Assembly: GCA_000827265.1 (NCBI GenBank)
Contig: KN834762.1
Location: 2,939-66,938 of the forward strand
Direction: 5' to 3'
Length of the DNA stretch: 64,000 bases
From: Collybiopsis luxurians FD-317 M1
Lineage: Eukaryota; Basidiomycota; Agaricomycetes; Agaricales; Omphalotaceae
Positions 52,555 through 64,000 of this stretch are shown piece by piece. The position numbers and the translations under genes were made by a program. The notes below the pieces were generated by a model that saw only the letters and a list, made by a program, of their open reading frames with translations, was not told the origin of the DNA and ran no database searches. Position 1 is the stretch's first letter, and each line of letters starts with the position of its first letter.

Positions 52555-54319
52555 ATGACCAACAAAGGCGCAGTCTATCCTTACATGTCTATACCAGACA
52601 TTCTCAGCTCTTTCGAAGGCTGGGGTATGGTTTTTGAAGAAGAACGGCTTTTGAGACCTACTCCGGAATTCGTTGAAGGTGTTTTCTGTGCTTGCCTGGC
52701 TCGTGTTATGGGTATAAATCCCGAAGATTTATTGGAACCAGCTCAGGACGCAGCCTTGATCTCTACGATAGATGAAAAAGTTCGTATTTTGGGTATTGGA
52801 TCTTTGTCCTGTCTAATATCACGCAGGATATCTATGTCCGAGCTTTAAGGCAAAATCTGCTGCTGCATCATCTCTGCCGTTTCGCCAGTGCCGCTCGTAT
52901 CGAAGATTTTAGCGCTATGGACTTGATAAAGCCAACCAAGGATCGCACACTCATTCTACTCTCCGCATTCATCAACTTTGTTAAATTCACGGAACAACTT
53001 TGCGAACCCTTCATCAAGAATCTTGAAGAACGCTCAGATGCTTTGTTAGTCGAACGAGACAAGGTCTCAACCGAAGTTGGAAAAGTTCAAAAGCAGATTG
53101 ACGGGCTGAAGTGCGTCTGTTAGCAATGCCGAATTCATTCTGTATGTCCCTGACGGAGTTGGGTTTTCAGAGCCAAGATGGCAGAAGACGAGCCCCTTTG
53201 TGAAGAACTTCGAGCAAAAAATAGTGAACTCCTCACACACTTGGTGCAAACGAAGAAATCTCAGCTAGCAGTGGTTCAGGCAGTAGATGAGCTCAAGGCA
53301 CAAAAGACCGATCTATTGAACCGAAAGGTATGTTTAAAAGATCAATCATCCGTATAACTTTGTGTTTACACTGTCGAACTTCTTAGGAAAGTCTTCGTGT
53401 AGAGATCGAGGCGGTATCCGATACCAACAGACGAATAGGAGGGCGTATTGTTCAATCCCCAGAGCGAGTCAAACGTAGTATCGCGACCATGTCTACCAGT
53501 ACCGTTGAATACAAAAAAATGGTAGCGACGAACGAGACAAAGATAAGGGATCTCCAGGCGAAGATCAATGCCTTAATTGTCATCGAACAGGTACGTGATA
53601 GTTACTTTGCCATTGTGAACTATCTGAGACATTTTGCTCTCAACAGGATCTACGTTCGTGTGTAGACCAACTCCAAGTAGTTGAAAAGGAGTCGGCGTCT
53701 TTACAGGAGTTGCAGCAAGATCTAGGAGAGCTCAAAGACCAACTGGATGATAAGAACATCGAACGAAACGAGCTTCAGTTAAAGCAAGAGGTAAGAATTA
53801 CCCAGCTTAGCCCAGGCTCTGGTTCACCCTTTGACTTTTATCTTTAGCGGGTCATCAAACAGCTTGAGAACGCTCATGCAAAGCTTAGTTTGACCCAACA
53901 ACGCGCAGCCGATAAGAAAGAGGCCAATGAGCGAATACTCAAACGCCTTCAAGAAGAATATGACCAGATGGATGAAGAGCGTAAAGAAAACGACCTACAA
54001 CTGGCAGAAGTTAGAAAAGAAGCCGACGAGCTTGAGGAAAAGGTTTGCGTCCTCTGCCTTTCTCCAACAGTTGTATTATTCTTACTCGGCCTGCGAACAG
54101 ATGGCAGAGCATCTCAAGGCTAGCGAAGAAGAGCTGAATAGTCTACTGAAAGAATACTGGGCCCTGAGACGCGCAACAGGTGAGTCCAGCGTTCTGTCTT
54201 TCTCATCTTTTACGGGTTTCGGTATTGTCAGGCAGCTATACTGATGTTCCTTACCAATGTTACCAGAGGTGTACATGGAGACTTTAGCAAATAGTTTGAA
54301 TTTAAGGATTGAAAGCTAA
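52555..54319 (+). CDS. NUF2: Kinetochore protein Nuf2 (Ndc80 complex)
   Basis: Subunit of the Ndc80 complex that couples kinetochores to microtubules. Exons: 52555-52779, 52827-53110, 53171-53327, 53387-53590, 53647-53790, 53848-54042, 54101-54179, 54267-54319, giving 446 residues. The N-terminal calponin-homology-like domain shows YPYMSIPDILSSFEGWG and, near residue 130, PTKDRTLILLSAFINFVKF. From about residue 140 the protein is coiled coil, rich in Glu, Lys, Leu and Gln. The length is normal. The start follows CATC at 52551, with no better upstream ATG. Confidence 0.95.
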
Positions 54320-54702
54320 AGGATTTCGCTTACAGCGACTACTTTAGTCATCTCTGGTCCATCTCACTTCTCCGTTTGGCACCAAATTCTGGCATGGCGT
54401 CGGTTTTATATTTATTTACTCGGGCTTGGTTCGCGTTCATAATAGCACACATTTGCTAAAATCGGTGTTTTCGCGCAGACGACGAGCAAGCTACGGGATC
54501 TTGGCCAACCGTTATCTACTCGAATATCTGTCGTGCTGTACCCGACATACCACCCGGCGGTCTCAGCACAAGCAAAGCACGCAGAGTACTACTACATATA
54601 TCTGATCGTGCAATGCGCACCACGAGATTACGACGATTTGATTCTATGCACTTATTGTGCCCAAGAAGATTGCTGTACATTGATAATATCACCCAGAACT
54701 GC
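54320..54702. other. Convergent intergenic region between NUF2 and ULA1
   Basis: 383 bp with no supportable gene; open frames opposite the ULA1 3' end are antisense shadows. Confidence 0.5.
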
Positions 54703-56619
54703 TCAAATAACAGCTGTCCAAGTTTCCACCAAATCCACGACACAAACGCCCAGTTGGTCATCCGCATCGGAAGTAGCATTGCCCGCAGAAATCGGCACAT
54801 ATTGCTTGGTGATCATCTTGATAATCTCTTGTGCGACGAGTCCTCCAAGGAAGGCTGCAGTGGTTGGAAGGTCGGCAGAGGGCGCTCGTGCGCTATTCGA
54901 ATAAAAGTAAAGAAATGAGTCTTCATACCGTAAAAGAAACATTTTCACTCACATTTCACCACTCGCGACATCCCATTCCTCCTCTGGTAAAGCAGTTCCA
55001 GGAGGTAAGAAGGTCTTTACCTCGGCAGTCAGGAGGTCCTTGAGCCTGTCTTTATCCAATGCATCCGCCATTGTGATGTCTTTTGTAGCATCAGAATCTA
55101 GTTCAAGTGCAGGAAGTACACCTTTCACCCTGAGCGAGCGAGCTGCGGCAAGTGCGAGATGTGTTGCGGTTTCTCGAGGCTGGCTAGTAAGCTTGTTCGC
55201 TTTGAATAGAATGAGATGAAAATGCTACACCGGATACGGTGATACTCACCCAGCACTTCTGCCGGTCCGGGATTGGTTGCCTTCCATGGCCTTCCTTTCA
55301 AGACTTTCAATGCGTGAGCGTTTTTAAGGAACGTATCTACAGTCGCCTCATCCACAGCAACCTGCGTCTTGCTCAAATACTGTTTGAACACCGTCTTTTC
55401 TGTCTCCGCCTGCGCACGGTACATTCTCTGTAACTTGACATATTCATCTGTGCTAGACTTCATATCCGGTAGGGTTGACGTGAGGGGAAGGAGACCAGAG
55501 GTGTACAGCGGTGAAGCAGGATTATTTTGAGCAAACTGAAATAAAGCAGAGACGAGAGCTGGGAATGTGGACGATGATGATTCCGATGCCGGGTAGAGAG
55601 TGAATAGCTCTTTAACTTCGCTCGGGATCCCTGTTGTTGTCCAGCATTTGTAAGCTTGGGATTCGGCTTCTTCGAAGTTTTCCTCGTCAAATTTGCGCAT
55701 CATCGAACGGATACGTTCTTTGAACGCTTTCTTTTCAGCGGCGGTTGACGGGGCGCCTTGTCCAGATGACGGCCCACTCACTAGAGAGAAAGGTCAGGTT
55801 TCTGAAAGGAACGAAGGAAGACGGACGCGCCTTGTTCGCGCTCCCGGCGCCACTCTTCCAAAGCCCGGACAAGAATGACAGGGTACGGGATATGTGCATG
55901 ATCAGTAATGTCCATGGTTTCCAATGATAGTGACATTGCATAGTCTAGCAGAGCGGGGAAAGCTTTGTCTATACGTAGAGATGCAGCAGTTTCCGAGTGG
56001 GATTCAACAACTATAAAGACTTGTTAGCGCATGCTCATCCAATATTGTATAACGAATACAAACTTTGATGCTCCTGATAATGAATCGAAAACTCTGCCAA
56101 AAAGCCGGCACTGTTCACGACAACCAAATGTGTGCCTGGCCAAAGCAAATCGGCTAGATCGTCGAGCACATTCGAATCAACGTTATGCGCAATCACGACG
56201 TCGAAAGACTTTAGCCACTCCCGATGACTCTTCAGCACTTCTTTGACATCCCGGACATCAGCGACGCCCTCCACACCATCGTTCAATTCTAACAGTCCCT
56301 GAACTCCTTCCTCTGCCCTGGATTTACCTATACTCTTCATACCATCCAAGAAAAAGTTGTTACCCGCGTCGGCTCCGGTCACTTTTTTATCATCCATAAG
56401 AGTAAAGTGACCTAGACCTGGTAAAACAAGGTTCTTCATAACACTTGTCGCCGTGGCTGAGGCCGGAATGACTAAAAGACGAGCGGATTCAAGCGCTGCC
56501 TGGCCCGAAGCAGCCCAAAGACGAAGTTGTCGGTCATAGCGACGCGTTTTGGCGTCGGGTGCCCCAGATGGGACTTGGATAGAGGTGGTAGCGTTTTCAA
56601 GGGGCTGAGAGTCGTTCAT
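54703..56619 (-). CDS. ULA1: NEDD8-activating enzyme E1 regulatory subunit (APPBP1/Ula1)
   Basis: Partner of Uba3 in activating NEDD8/Rub1 for cullin modification. Exons: 56619-56064, 56010-55831, 55756-55250, 55172-54953, 54892-54703, giving 550 residues. The N-terminal half shows the E1 adenylation-like repeat: YDRQLRLWAASGQAALESA, LVLPGLGHFTLMDD and LVVVNSAGFLAEF. The C-terminal part ends in AAFLGGLVAQEIIKMITKQY and a DLVETW segment, as in relatives. The second intron is best explained by a GC donor (GCGCGT at 55830); the same nine bases span both of its splice sites. It lies 103 bp downstream of delta-COP on the same strand. Confidence 0.9.
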
Positions 56620-56722
56620 GATAGTGAAAGATGAAGTTTGGATAATAATGATGGGGTTTGTCAGACACGCGTGTCGTATTCAATTGCTCAAATGCATATT
56701 TTAAGTTTGAAAAATAAGTTAC

Positions 56723-58624
56723 TTAAACAACCGAGTACTCGTCTACAGTCAAGAGAGAATCTACTGAGAACGTAGAAATATTTTCGCCAGAAGTTTTGGT
56801 GACACTTGCGACGTCAACACCAGCCAAACTCCCTTTAGCTACAAAGGATACATCGACAGGGAAGAATGCACCAGTGTCGTCTCCTCCGACATTGAATACT
56901 AGCGACCCAGACTTGTCGTCCTCAGCTGAGACCAGGGGAATCTTCCAAGCAATTGAGTGAGAGGACGGGTCCAACGACCATTCACCGGAATGCGAGGATA
57001 CGGTGGGATACGAGCCGTCACTAGAGATATATCAGTCAAGGTTTTCGACTAGAAAAGTTGCACACACGGCAGAGGAATAGAAATGACAACGTCGTAGAGA
57101 ATGACATTCTCATTTTCGAGTTCATATTCAATAGAAACCTCGCAAGTACCATCATTCGAGGGTGTCGGCCAGCAATTGACTGAAAAATCGTCAAAGACAA
57201 TCAAATTACGCGCTGCAAACTCTTACTGGATAGTGGAACGTTGCTCTCGTCTGTTCCAGTGTACCTCCACTTCAATACAGCTAAACTCTGGCCAACAGGG
57301 AAAGATCTCGAGGGATCTTTGAGCGCAATGACACGCTCTTTTCCGGGCGAGAATTTTGCCACATTTGGATGTTGCTTAAACTGAAGATTATTTCCAAAAT
57401 CGGAGGAAGATTGACCGAGATGAATCTTGACATGCGCGAGATCCGAGTCAGTGATAAGGAGGTTCATGTCGCCCTTGAGTTCCATCGATTGTACACCGCC
57501 ATCTCGGAGTAGGGAAAGCGCTATCTGTTCTTTAACAGCAATGTGGATACTAGGAGGGGGTAAGTAAATGAACAATCAGGAACAAAAGGAACATGCCTCT
57601 CTGCTTCCACTTCCGGTACACTTCCTCTCTCGCTAGAAGCGGGAGCGGCAGGAGAGGAAGTCACCGAGGGTGTAGGAGGAGCAGAAGTATCCAAGGAAAT
57701 AGCAGGTGAAGCAAGAACATCCCCTCCGAGAGCGTCGAGAAGCTCGGCTTGCTTAGTCTTTTTGCTTCCTAGCTTCATACCGGAGCCTTTAAATGCAGGA
57801 GCACGAGTCGTGGAAGGTGCCGGAGAAGATGTATTTATACGCGAGGGTGTAGGGTCGGGAACATCGAATCTAGGCACTGGAGAATAACCAGAGACACCAC
57901 CGCCAAGATAGTTGCTGCCGCCTCCTCCTGTTCCAGCAGCTCTGCGTTGCTGTTCTCTTCGTTGCATCTCGAGCTGTTTAGCACGACGTTTAAGCTCTTC
58001 TTTGGCCTCGGCTTCCTTGTTCTGTGAGAACATTTGAGCGACGGATTTCGAGCGATGAGAATGTGGCATACCCTGGCAATGATCTCTTGAATCTTTTCTT
58101 CGTGACTCTCCATCTCCAAGACACTTCTGACTTGCATAAGATTGACCTGCTCTCTGTAACCCATACTAACAATCTCATCGAATGCTCCAAGAATCTCGAA
58201 AGCTTTGCCCAAGATTTCTCGTTCATCGGCAGTTCTACACATGTCTGATACTACACGAGCAAAAAGATGAAGTGTGTCGATATCGAGTAATATATTTGAG
58301 GTTTTGTTGGTGATCAAGAGGATATAAAGATCCTCAAGCGGCTGGTACACGAAACGAACATCGGCGGTTTCAACAGTGGTATGTTGAGTGTTTGTCGGAA
58401 TGAGTTTTGGAAACGATGCAAGAAGAGATTCGATACGAGCTCGCGTCATGTCGCGAAATTGGCGAGAAATTACAGCTAATAAAAGGAATTGGGAACTAGG
58501 ATTCAGAGGTTGTGATGGATTCTACATACCTTTTCCGCCTTTCGTGCATATCGATGCGGCAAGAACGACCTAGAGAGATGATTGTGAACTAGAAATCAGT
58601 GTATACAACGAATTCGAGTACCAT
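56723..58624 (-). CDS. RET2: Coatomer subunit delta (delta-COP)
   Basis: COPI coat subunit for Golgi-to-ER and intra-Golgi transport. Exons: 58624-58622 (start codon only), 58569-58530, 58475-58072, 58021-57597, 57549-57227, 57179-57068, 57020-56723, giving 534 residues. The protein starts MVVLAASICTKGGKAVISRQF, a longin domain. A charged helix (EAEAKEELKRRAKQLEMQRR), a Ser/Pro linker and the mu-homology domain from about residue 290 follow; it contains KEQIALSLLRDGGVQSMELKG-like and LKWRYTG segments, and the protein ends VDEYSVV. The fourth intron uses a GC donor (GCATGT at 57596). Confidence 0.93.
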
Positions 58625-58738
58625 TTTGCAGAGGAACGAAAAGGTTGGCGGTCAAGACGTGTCAGAGGAAAACCAGCGTGGGTAACTAAATGAGCGCTCA
58701 TCACCACCAGCGCCTATTCCAGCTTGCTCTCAATCACC

Positions 58739-59971
58739 ATGACCATGGCCGACGATGTACCCGTCCCATTATCCAACCTGCTTTCATATCCAAACGATAT
58801 TCTCCCTTCTTCTCCCAGCTCCAGTGATACGGCCCCAAACTCGTCTTCTCGGAACATCCTCAAAGACCGATTATTCATTGGCAATTTGCATCCTTCGGTG
58901 ACTGAGTGAGTATACCACTTACAACATCCTTGCATATCACTGGATTGCTCTAGATATACCCTTCTTCAAATGTTCGCAAAATACGGAAAAGTCACAAAGC
59001 TGGATTTTCTCTTTCACAAGTCTGGGGAACTTAAAGGAAAGCCCAGAGGCTATGCGTTCGTTGAGTATGCGAGTCAAAACGTAAGTCTTTGTCTCTTAGT
59101 TCGACGCAATGCTCACCCCGGGTTCTCTTCTCTTGGGTACAAATTCAACTTCCGACCACGGCCTTCATCACCGCAATCCCGGGGTGTTGCTCTGCGTCTG
59201 ATTTTTCTCAGCGGGGAGAGTCTTGTCCCTAATTTGGATGTCTTCTTAGGAAGCTCAAAAAGCCTTAACCTCAGCCAATGGCGTCATGTTCCGCGGGCGA
59301 AATCTTGTAGTTACTCATGCTCACCAGGCACCCCCTGATACAGACGGAGGCATCGCCAGGCAGAGAAAGACAATGATGGAAACAGGGCGTCCCACAACGC
59401 TCAGTCTGCTAAAGAGTAATCCGGGAGGTAAACACCAAGAGGGGTATGCGATGGCCCTTTTTAATTTAGCTTCTGATATTCTGATATATATGGTGATTTT
59501 TTCATCAGAACATCAGACAAGATTGCAATGATGGAGGCAAAACTTCGCGAGTTGGAAGCTTCGAAACCAAAAAACGACAGCGAGCCTGGTACTTCGACTT
59601 TGCCTACTTCGAGTCTTCCCACACATCCATCCCTTCCTTCGAAGCCACTGTCGGGTATTCCAGGTGTTCCAGTCCAACGACCAAGGCATTCTTCTGTGCG
59701 ATCTGCTTCATCAACGACGGCATCTCCGGCATCTGCTTCCACTTCTCGTCCATTGACAGTTAGCTCTGAGCCGCCGATGAAAAAGATGAAATTTGCGCCA
59801 GCGTCTGCTGATGTTGCGAAGCGGAAAAATGGAAGCAAGGTTCTATCTGGCGTGAAGATTGTGAAGAAACGGGCTTCTCCTTCGGCTTCTATACCAAAAC
59901 CTGACCCGGCTGTCATAGAGTCGCCTGTCAGTGTCAATGCAGATCAAGACCTTCATGAGGCCCTAGTGTAA
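58739..59971 (+). CDS. RBM18-like single-RRM RNA-binding protein
   Basis: Function is not well established; relatives are nuclear RNA-binding proteins. Exons: 58739-58905, 58954-59080, 59250-59427, 59517-59971, giving 308 residues. The RRM runs from about residue 40 to 125: RNP2 DRLFIGNLHPS, then LLQMFAKYGKV, the RBM18 hallmark LDFLFHKSGEL, RNP1 GKPRGYAFVEY, and GVMFRGRNLVVTHAHQ. The rest is a Ser/Pro-rich tail with a basic KKMKF and VKIVKKR region, possibly nuclear targeting. The second intron is 169 nt, long for this locus. It diverges from delta-COP across 114 bp. Confidence 0.9.
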
Positions 59972-60336
59972 TTTTGAATGTGAGTGATCTGCAGTCTTGA
60001 TAGTACGATGTTTACCAACCCTCGTCTAGTGTATTTCTATTGTACCTAGAATACCTAGTACTACTAATTCTTTGAGACTTCCGGACATTTGGAATAGAAG
60101 GCGTTGTACCCGTGATTGTCGTGAACTTGGCTGATAATCTTTGACCGCGCCCTTTCAGTCAGGCTGCACATGCATACAATGTTACATACTGTATGTGGAA
60201 TCGAATTTTTTGCAGCGCTTGAGATGAGGAGATGTGGAGATCATGATGGAGATTGCACAACCTTGTACTACTATTAGTATATAGGCTGTGGGAGGATTTG
60301 AAACTCGTTTCATTGCGCCTGTCAGTCTGGCTATCA

Positions 60337-60368
60337 TGATCCATTCGTGATCCATTCGTGATCCATTG
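60337..60368 (+). repeat. Direct repeats of an 11-bp unit
   Basis: TGATCCATTCG occurs twice in tandem (60337-60347 and 60348-60358), followed by a third partial unit beginning TGATCCATT. It could be a regulator site array or replication slippage. Confidence 0.7.
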
Positions 60369-60700
60369 TAATCCAGCCTTGGCCTAGTGCGTTCCTTACT
60401 AGTGTCAATGATAGGTAAAAATTACTGAAAAACACAAGATATCGCTGCCTCATTTTTTCAAAGTATAGTATGACATTCTCGCCCTGAGAGACACGCCGTG
60501 CAGGGTCATTTAAGTATGTATACGAGTCGTATCGGTTTTCTGTACTCTCCGAATCGTTTTTGTGTTCTCGCTGGAGTGTGGATCTATTATTGAATCTCGG
60601 TGATTTTGAGTCAACGATGCAGTTCACTGGGCAGTTTCAAACGGACATCAACATCAAAATCCGTCCGAAAATGCATACATTTAAATGAATGTGCGCAACT

Positions 60701-60710
60701 TATATATATA
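60701..60710 (+). promoter_or_regulatory. TATA box of the Ppo oxygenase gene
   Basis: TATATATATA ends 43 bp before the chosen ATG at 60753, a plausible distance for a short leader. Confidence 0.55.
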
Positions 60711-60752
60711 CCACGTATAATATCGTGTTCGCTACTTTCTTTCTTTTACGCA

Positions 60753-63700
60753 ATGTCTTCCTTTCAAACTTTTATCAGCAAAGTAGGTGATGTAGTCACC
60801 GACCTCAAGCCCGTTGGTCAAACAATTACGAGCTTGGTGCGCCTAGAATCGACGACCTGTATGGACACTAAACTCATCTCAACGTCTGTAGCCCGCGATA
60901 TTGGATGCAGTAAGGCACCCAGAGAGCATCAATGATCGTCTACTTTTGGCAAGTAACAGCGCAGTCCTTCTGCAGGAGTATTGGCTTACAAGATGCGCTA
61001 TTAGCTTGAAAAGTTGCTCACCCTCATGGCAGAGCTGGGGGACAGCAAGGCACCCCCAGAATACCAGAAGATCAGCTTGGATCTCCAACACTTGGCCATT
61101 GACCTTTGTGTGTATATCTCTTAGTTTGCTTTCTATAATTCCTGATAGAACGATGTCCAGTGTACAAGGACCTTCCGCACCCTCCGGCCTCATATCTCGC
61201 CCTCCCTCCTGCTTCCAAACCAATATCTGCAAAAGCTCCGACCCCGTATAAAGAGGGGCAGTATGTCACCTACGCGTATCGTTCCGCTGACGGATCCAAC
61301 TACAATCCCCTGATTCCTTCCTTGGGTCAGGCCGGTACTCCTTACGCGCGTTCTTCCCCTGGCTTCATGCAAACGAATTTCAAAAACCTTCCCGATGCTG
61401 GTCTGGTCTTTGATACCCTCCTGAGACGCCCAACAAAAGCTGAAGCTCCGGGTGAAAAAGCTGATGGATTCACTCCTCATCCCGGAGGTGTAAACAGCTT
61501 GTTCTTCGCCCTTGCAGACATTATTATTCACACCCTCTTCAACACTGACCGACAAAATCCCACTGTCAACAACACTTCTTCATACCTAGACCTCAGTGTT
61601 GTCTACGGTAATAATGAAGATGAGGTCGAGAGTGTCCGAAGAAAAGACGACCAAAATAGGCGCGATGGTATCGGCAGACTCTATGAAGACGTGTTCGCCG
61701 ATAACCGTCTCTTGCTAATGCCTCCGGCAACATGTGCGCTTTTGGTTCTCTTTTCTAGGAATCACAATGTAATTGCTTCTCTGTTCTGTTTGCTATCCCA
61801 TCTAACTGCTCTTTCCTAGTTTGTCGCTCAGCGCATCTTCGAAATTAATGAGCGTGGAATCTACAAAGACCCCGCTACCTTGAAGGCTCAGATGAACAAA
61901 GGGTTTGCTCCTGGAGCTTCTGCGGAGGACGAGAAGCTCGCGAAGCAAGCCAAGTCTGCTCTCAATGCTCAAGACGATGAGATCTTCCATCGTTCACGTC
62001 TTGTCAACTGCGGGTTCTACATGAAGGTAAGGCGGTGAATCTTGCCTTCTATGATTTTTAACCTGGGATTCACAGGTTATTCTCGGGGATTACGTCGGCG
62101 CTATTCTTGGGCTCGTAAAAGATGGTAAAGATTGGCGCCTGGATCCTCTCATGGAAATTCGTCGTCTGAGTCATGAGTTTTCTCCTCGAGGAGAAGGAAA
62201 CGTTGTATCTCTCGAGTTCAATCTCTTATACCGTTGGCACGCAACTCTAAGCCGGGAAGATAAAGCGTGGACCGAAAAAACATTCAAGGAGGTGCTCGCA
62301 AAGGCTGGTATTAATACCACATTTGATCAGGTGAGAATTCAACTTTGTATATCGACGTCCTACTTTGCTAATCCTTTATCTAGCTTACACGTCAGCAATT
62401 CTACCGTGCGGCAGGCTTGGCTCTTAGCAAAGAGCAACTCGGTGACGTTCGAACCTGGACCTTCGATAAGTTAGTACATTTTTACGATCTCCTTTACTCA
62501 CCCTAATTTCCTACCCTCTAGCCTCAAGCGTGATAGCAATGGCAAATTCTCTGATGCCGACATTGCCAACATCCTGCAACGTTCAACTTCTTATCGAGCT
62601 GGAGCCTTCAAGGCCCGAGGAATTCCGGATGTATTGAAAGTTATCGAAGTTCTCGGGATTGAGCAGGCTCGAGGCTGGGGTGCTTGCTCTGTAAGGTTTT
62701 TTCCCACCATTTCTCCCGTCCTCATTGCTGATAGTTGAATATATTCACAGCTGAATGAATTCAGAAAGTTCATTGGCTTGGAGCCATACAAATCATTCAA
62801 ACAGTGGAATTCCGATGAGTCGGTTGCGGTGAGGGTTTTGTCTCTGTTAGACTGGAATCGGTCTGATGCAAAACTTTAGAGAGCGGCGGAGCTCCTGTAC
62901 AAGGACATTGATAACCTTGAGCTTCACGTCGGAATGCAGGCCGAGCAATCAAAAGTGCCGGGTCCCGGTGCTGGCTTGTGCCCGGGTTATACCATCTCTC
63001 GTGCCATTCTTTCTGATGCTGTATGCCTTACTCGAGGGGATAGGTTCTTGACTGTAGACTTTACCCGTGAGCCATTATTTCCGCGGGCCCCTTCTGTTTT
63101 GTCTAATTTCGTTCCTTAGCTTTCAATTTTACAACTTGGGGCTTTGAGGACTGCCAGTACCCGTCGACGCCTGATGGTTCCTTCGGAGGGATGCTTACGA
63201 AACTGCTATTCCGTCACTTCCCTGCCTACTATCCAGCCAGGTCCGCCTATGCCCATTTCCCTCTCCTTGATCCAAAGTTTATGAAGGTGCAAATGGAGCA
63301 GGCAGGGACTGCTGATAAGTATATCTGGACCAGGCCCCAAACTCCCGTAGGCGTACAAACGGGAGAGACCGTCGTCGTCGACAGCTATGCTGGTGCCACA
63401 GAGGTCTTGTATAATCCTAAGGTTTGGAAATCAGATTACGAGAAAAAACTTGGTATCGTTGTCAGTGGTTTGCAAGACCCCAAGCTTCCCGACACTAAGC
63501 TTGTAAGTACCTTGATCGGTGTTGCCGCAGTTTTCGATTCACATTTTCTGTATCAACAGGTCGAAGAAGTCTTGCGCTCTTCCAGCCACGGTTGGCCCGG
63601 ATTCTTCGTTGAGACCGCCAACCGACTCGTGAAAGAACGAAGTATCAATCATGCAGGCTCAACTGCAAGATACGTGGATATCGTGGATGATGTCATTAAT

Positions 63701-64000
63701 GCCCTTCCGGCACATTGGATCTGCGATAAACTGGTAAGACTCAAATGTCTGCTGCATAAAATTTTCCAGGCTTAGGAGGGCTTTTTAGATTGGGCTTAAC
63801 CTCAGGGACAAGAAAGCTGAGAGTCAGTTCGTCACCGGCTTGCAAGACGTTTGCGACTACGTCTTTTTGGACTGGGACCCTGTCCATGACTGGCAGCTAC
63901 GTGAAAGCTCCGTGGCGTTCTTCCAGAAGTTGCACAAAGTCGTCAAACACCATCTGGAATCCGAGTCCCGCTTTGTCAGTTGTCTAGTTCCCCAACTTGT
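60753..64000 (+). CDS. Psi-factor-producing oxygenase / linoleate diol synthase (Ppo), 3' end beyond window
   Basis: Haem fatty-acid dioxygenase fused to a P450-type isomerase; makes hydroxylated oxylipins that act in fungal development. Exons seen: 60753-60836, 60892-60948, 61005-61107, 61161-61768, 61820-62026, 62076-62330, 62384-62469, 62522-62690, 62751-62828, 62880-63066, 63120-63502, 63560-63733, and 63789 onward (a GT at 63975 may end that exon). The peroxidase domain shows FALADIIIH, NTSSYLDLSVVYG, LLMPPATCALLVLFSRNHN, the Tyr-Arg-Trp-His motif in EFNLLYRWH holding the catalytic Tyr and proximal haem ligand, and AILSDAVCLTRGDRF. From about residue 660 the sequence is P450-like (WPGFFVETANRLVKE). 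The haem-Cys region of the P450 part lies outside the window. The second intron uses a GC donor. Confidence 0.93.

Larger units (their letters stand above)
59972..60752. promoter_or_regulatory. Upstream region of the Ppo oxygenase gene
   Basis: 781 bp with no supportable gene. It contains the short direct repeats at 60337-60368 and a TATA box close to the next gene. Confidence 0.5.

Overview
The window is nuclear DNA from a filamentous basidiomycete, almost certainly a wood- or litter-decaying agaricomycete. Genes are packed closely on both strands and cut by many introns of about 45-75 nt with GTRNGT-like donors. Typical fungal proteins are present: the pentafunctional AROM protein, a Spg1/Tem1 GTPase, a fungal-type eIF4E and a Ppo-type oxygenase. 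A full-length secreted cellobiose dehydrogenase points to a lignocellulose degrader. Gene models were built by hand from frame, splice signals and family knowledge; exon coordinates are in each entry.

Bases 1-7022 are a graveyard of decayed LTR retrotransposons. The 3' end and LTR of one Ty3/gypsy element abuts an antisense Copia LTR-gag fragment, which lies inside the integrase of a second Ty3/gypsy element. A decayed Copia pol follows, then a lysine-rich stretch of unknown origin. The gene-dense part begins at 7023: COX6 and VMA4 share a 136-bp divergent promoter, followed by URA5, the 29-exon cellobiose dehydrogenase (minus strand) and MTR4/DOB1.

From 16803 to 24076 there is a tandem segmental duplication. 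The left unit holds the 3' part of the intact MTR4, an alpha/beta-hydrolase gene and a broken 3' end of the SPG1 GTPase gene. The right unit holds a broken 3' part of MTR4, a second intact alpha/beta-hydrolase and the intact SPG1. About 1.7 kb of retroelement-like sequence sits exactly at the junction.

From 25 kb onward come catalase, ERG6, TFB5, ribose-5-phosphate isomerase, AROM, eIF4E, a DUF218 protein, CBP3, an alternative NADH dehydrogenase, a ferric reductase, PIG-U, an intron-containing tRNA-Val(CAC), an ssSPT-like serine palmitoyltransferase small subunit, a GT18-like glycosyltransferase that may be broken, NUF2, the NEDD8 E1 subunit ULA1, delta-COP, an RBM18-like RNA-binding protein and the first 13 exons of a Ppo fatty-acid dioxygenase that runs off the window.

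Most genes are unrelated housekeeping genes; I see no metabolic cluster. Three features recur: extreme splitting with microexons of 9-19 nt, a high share of inferred GC-AG introns (about 10 of about 155), and very short spacers between genes, including two divergent promoters shared by respiration or energy genes. No CRISPR array, rRNA or clear new multi-gene system is visible.
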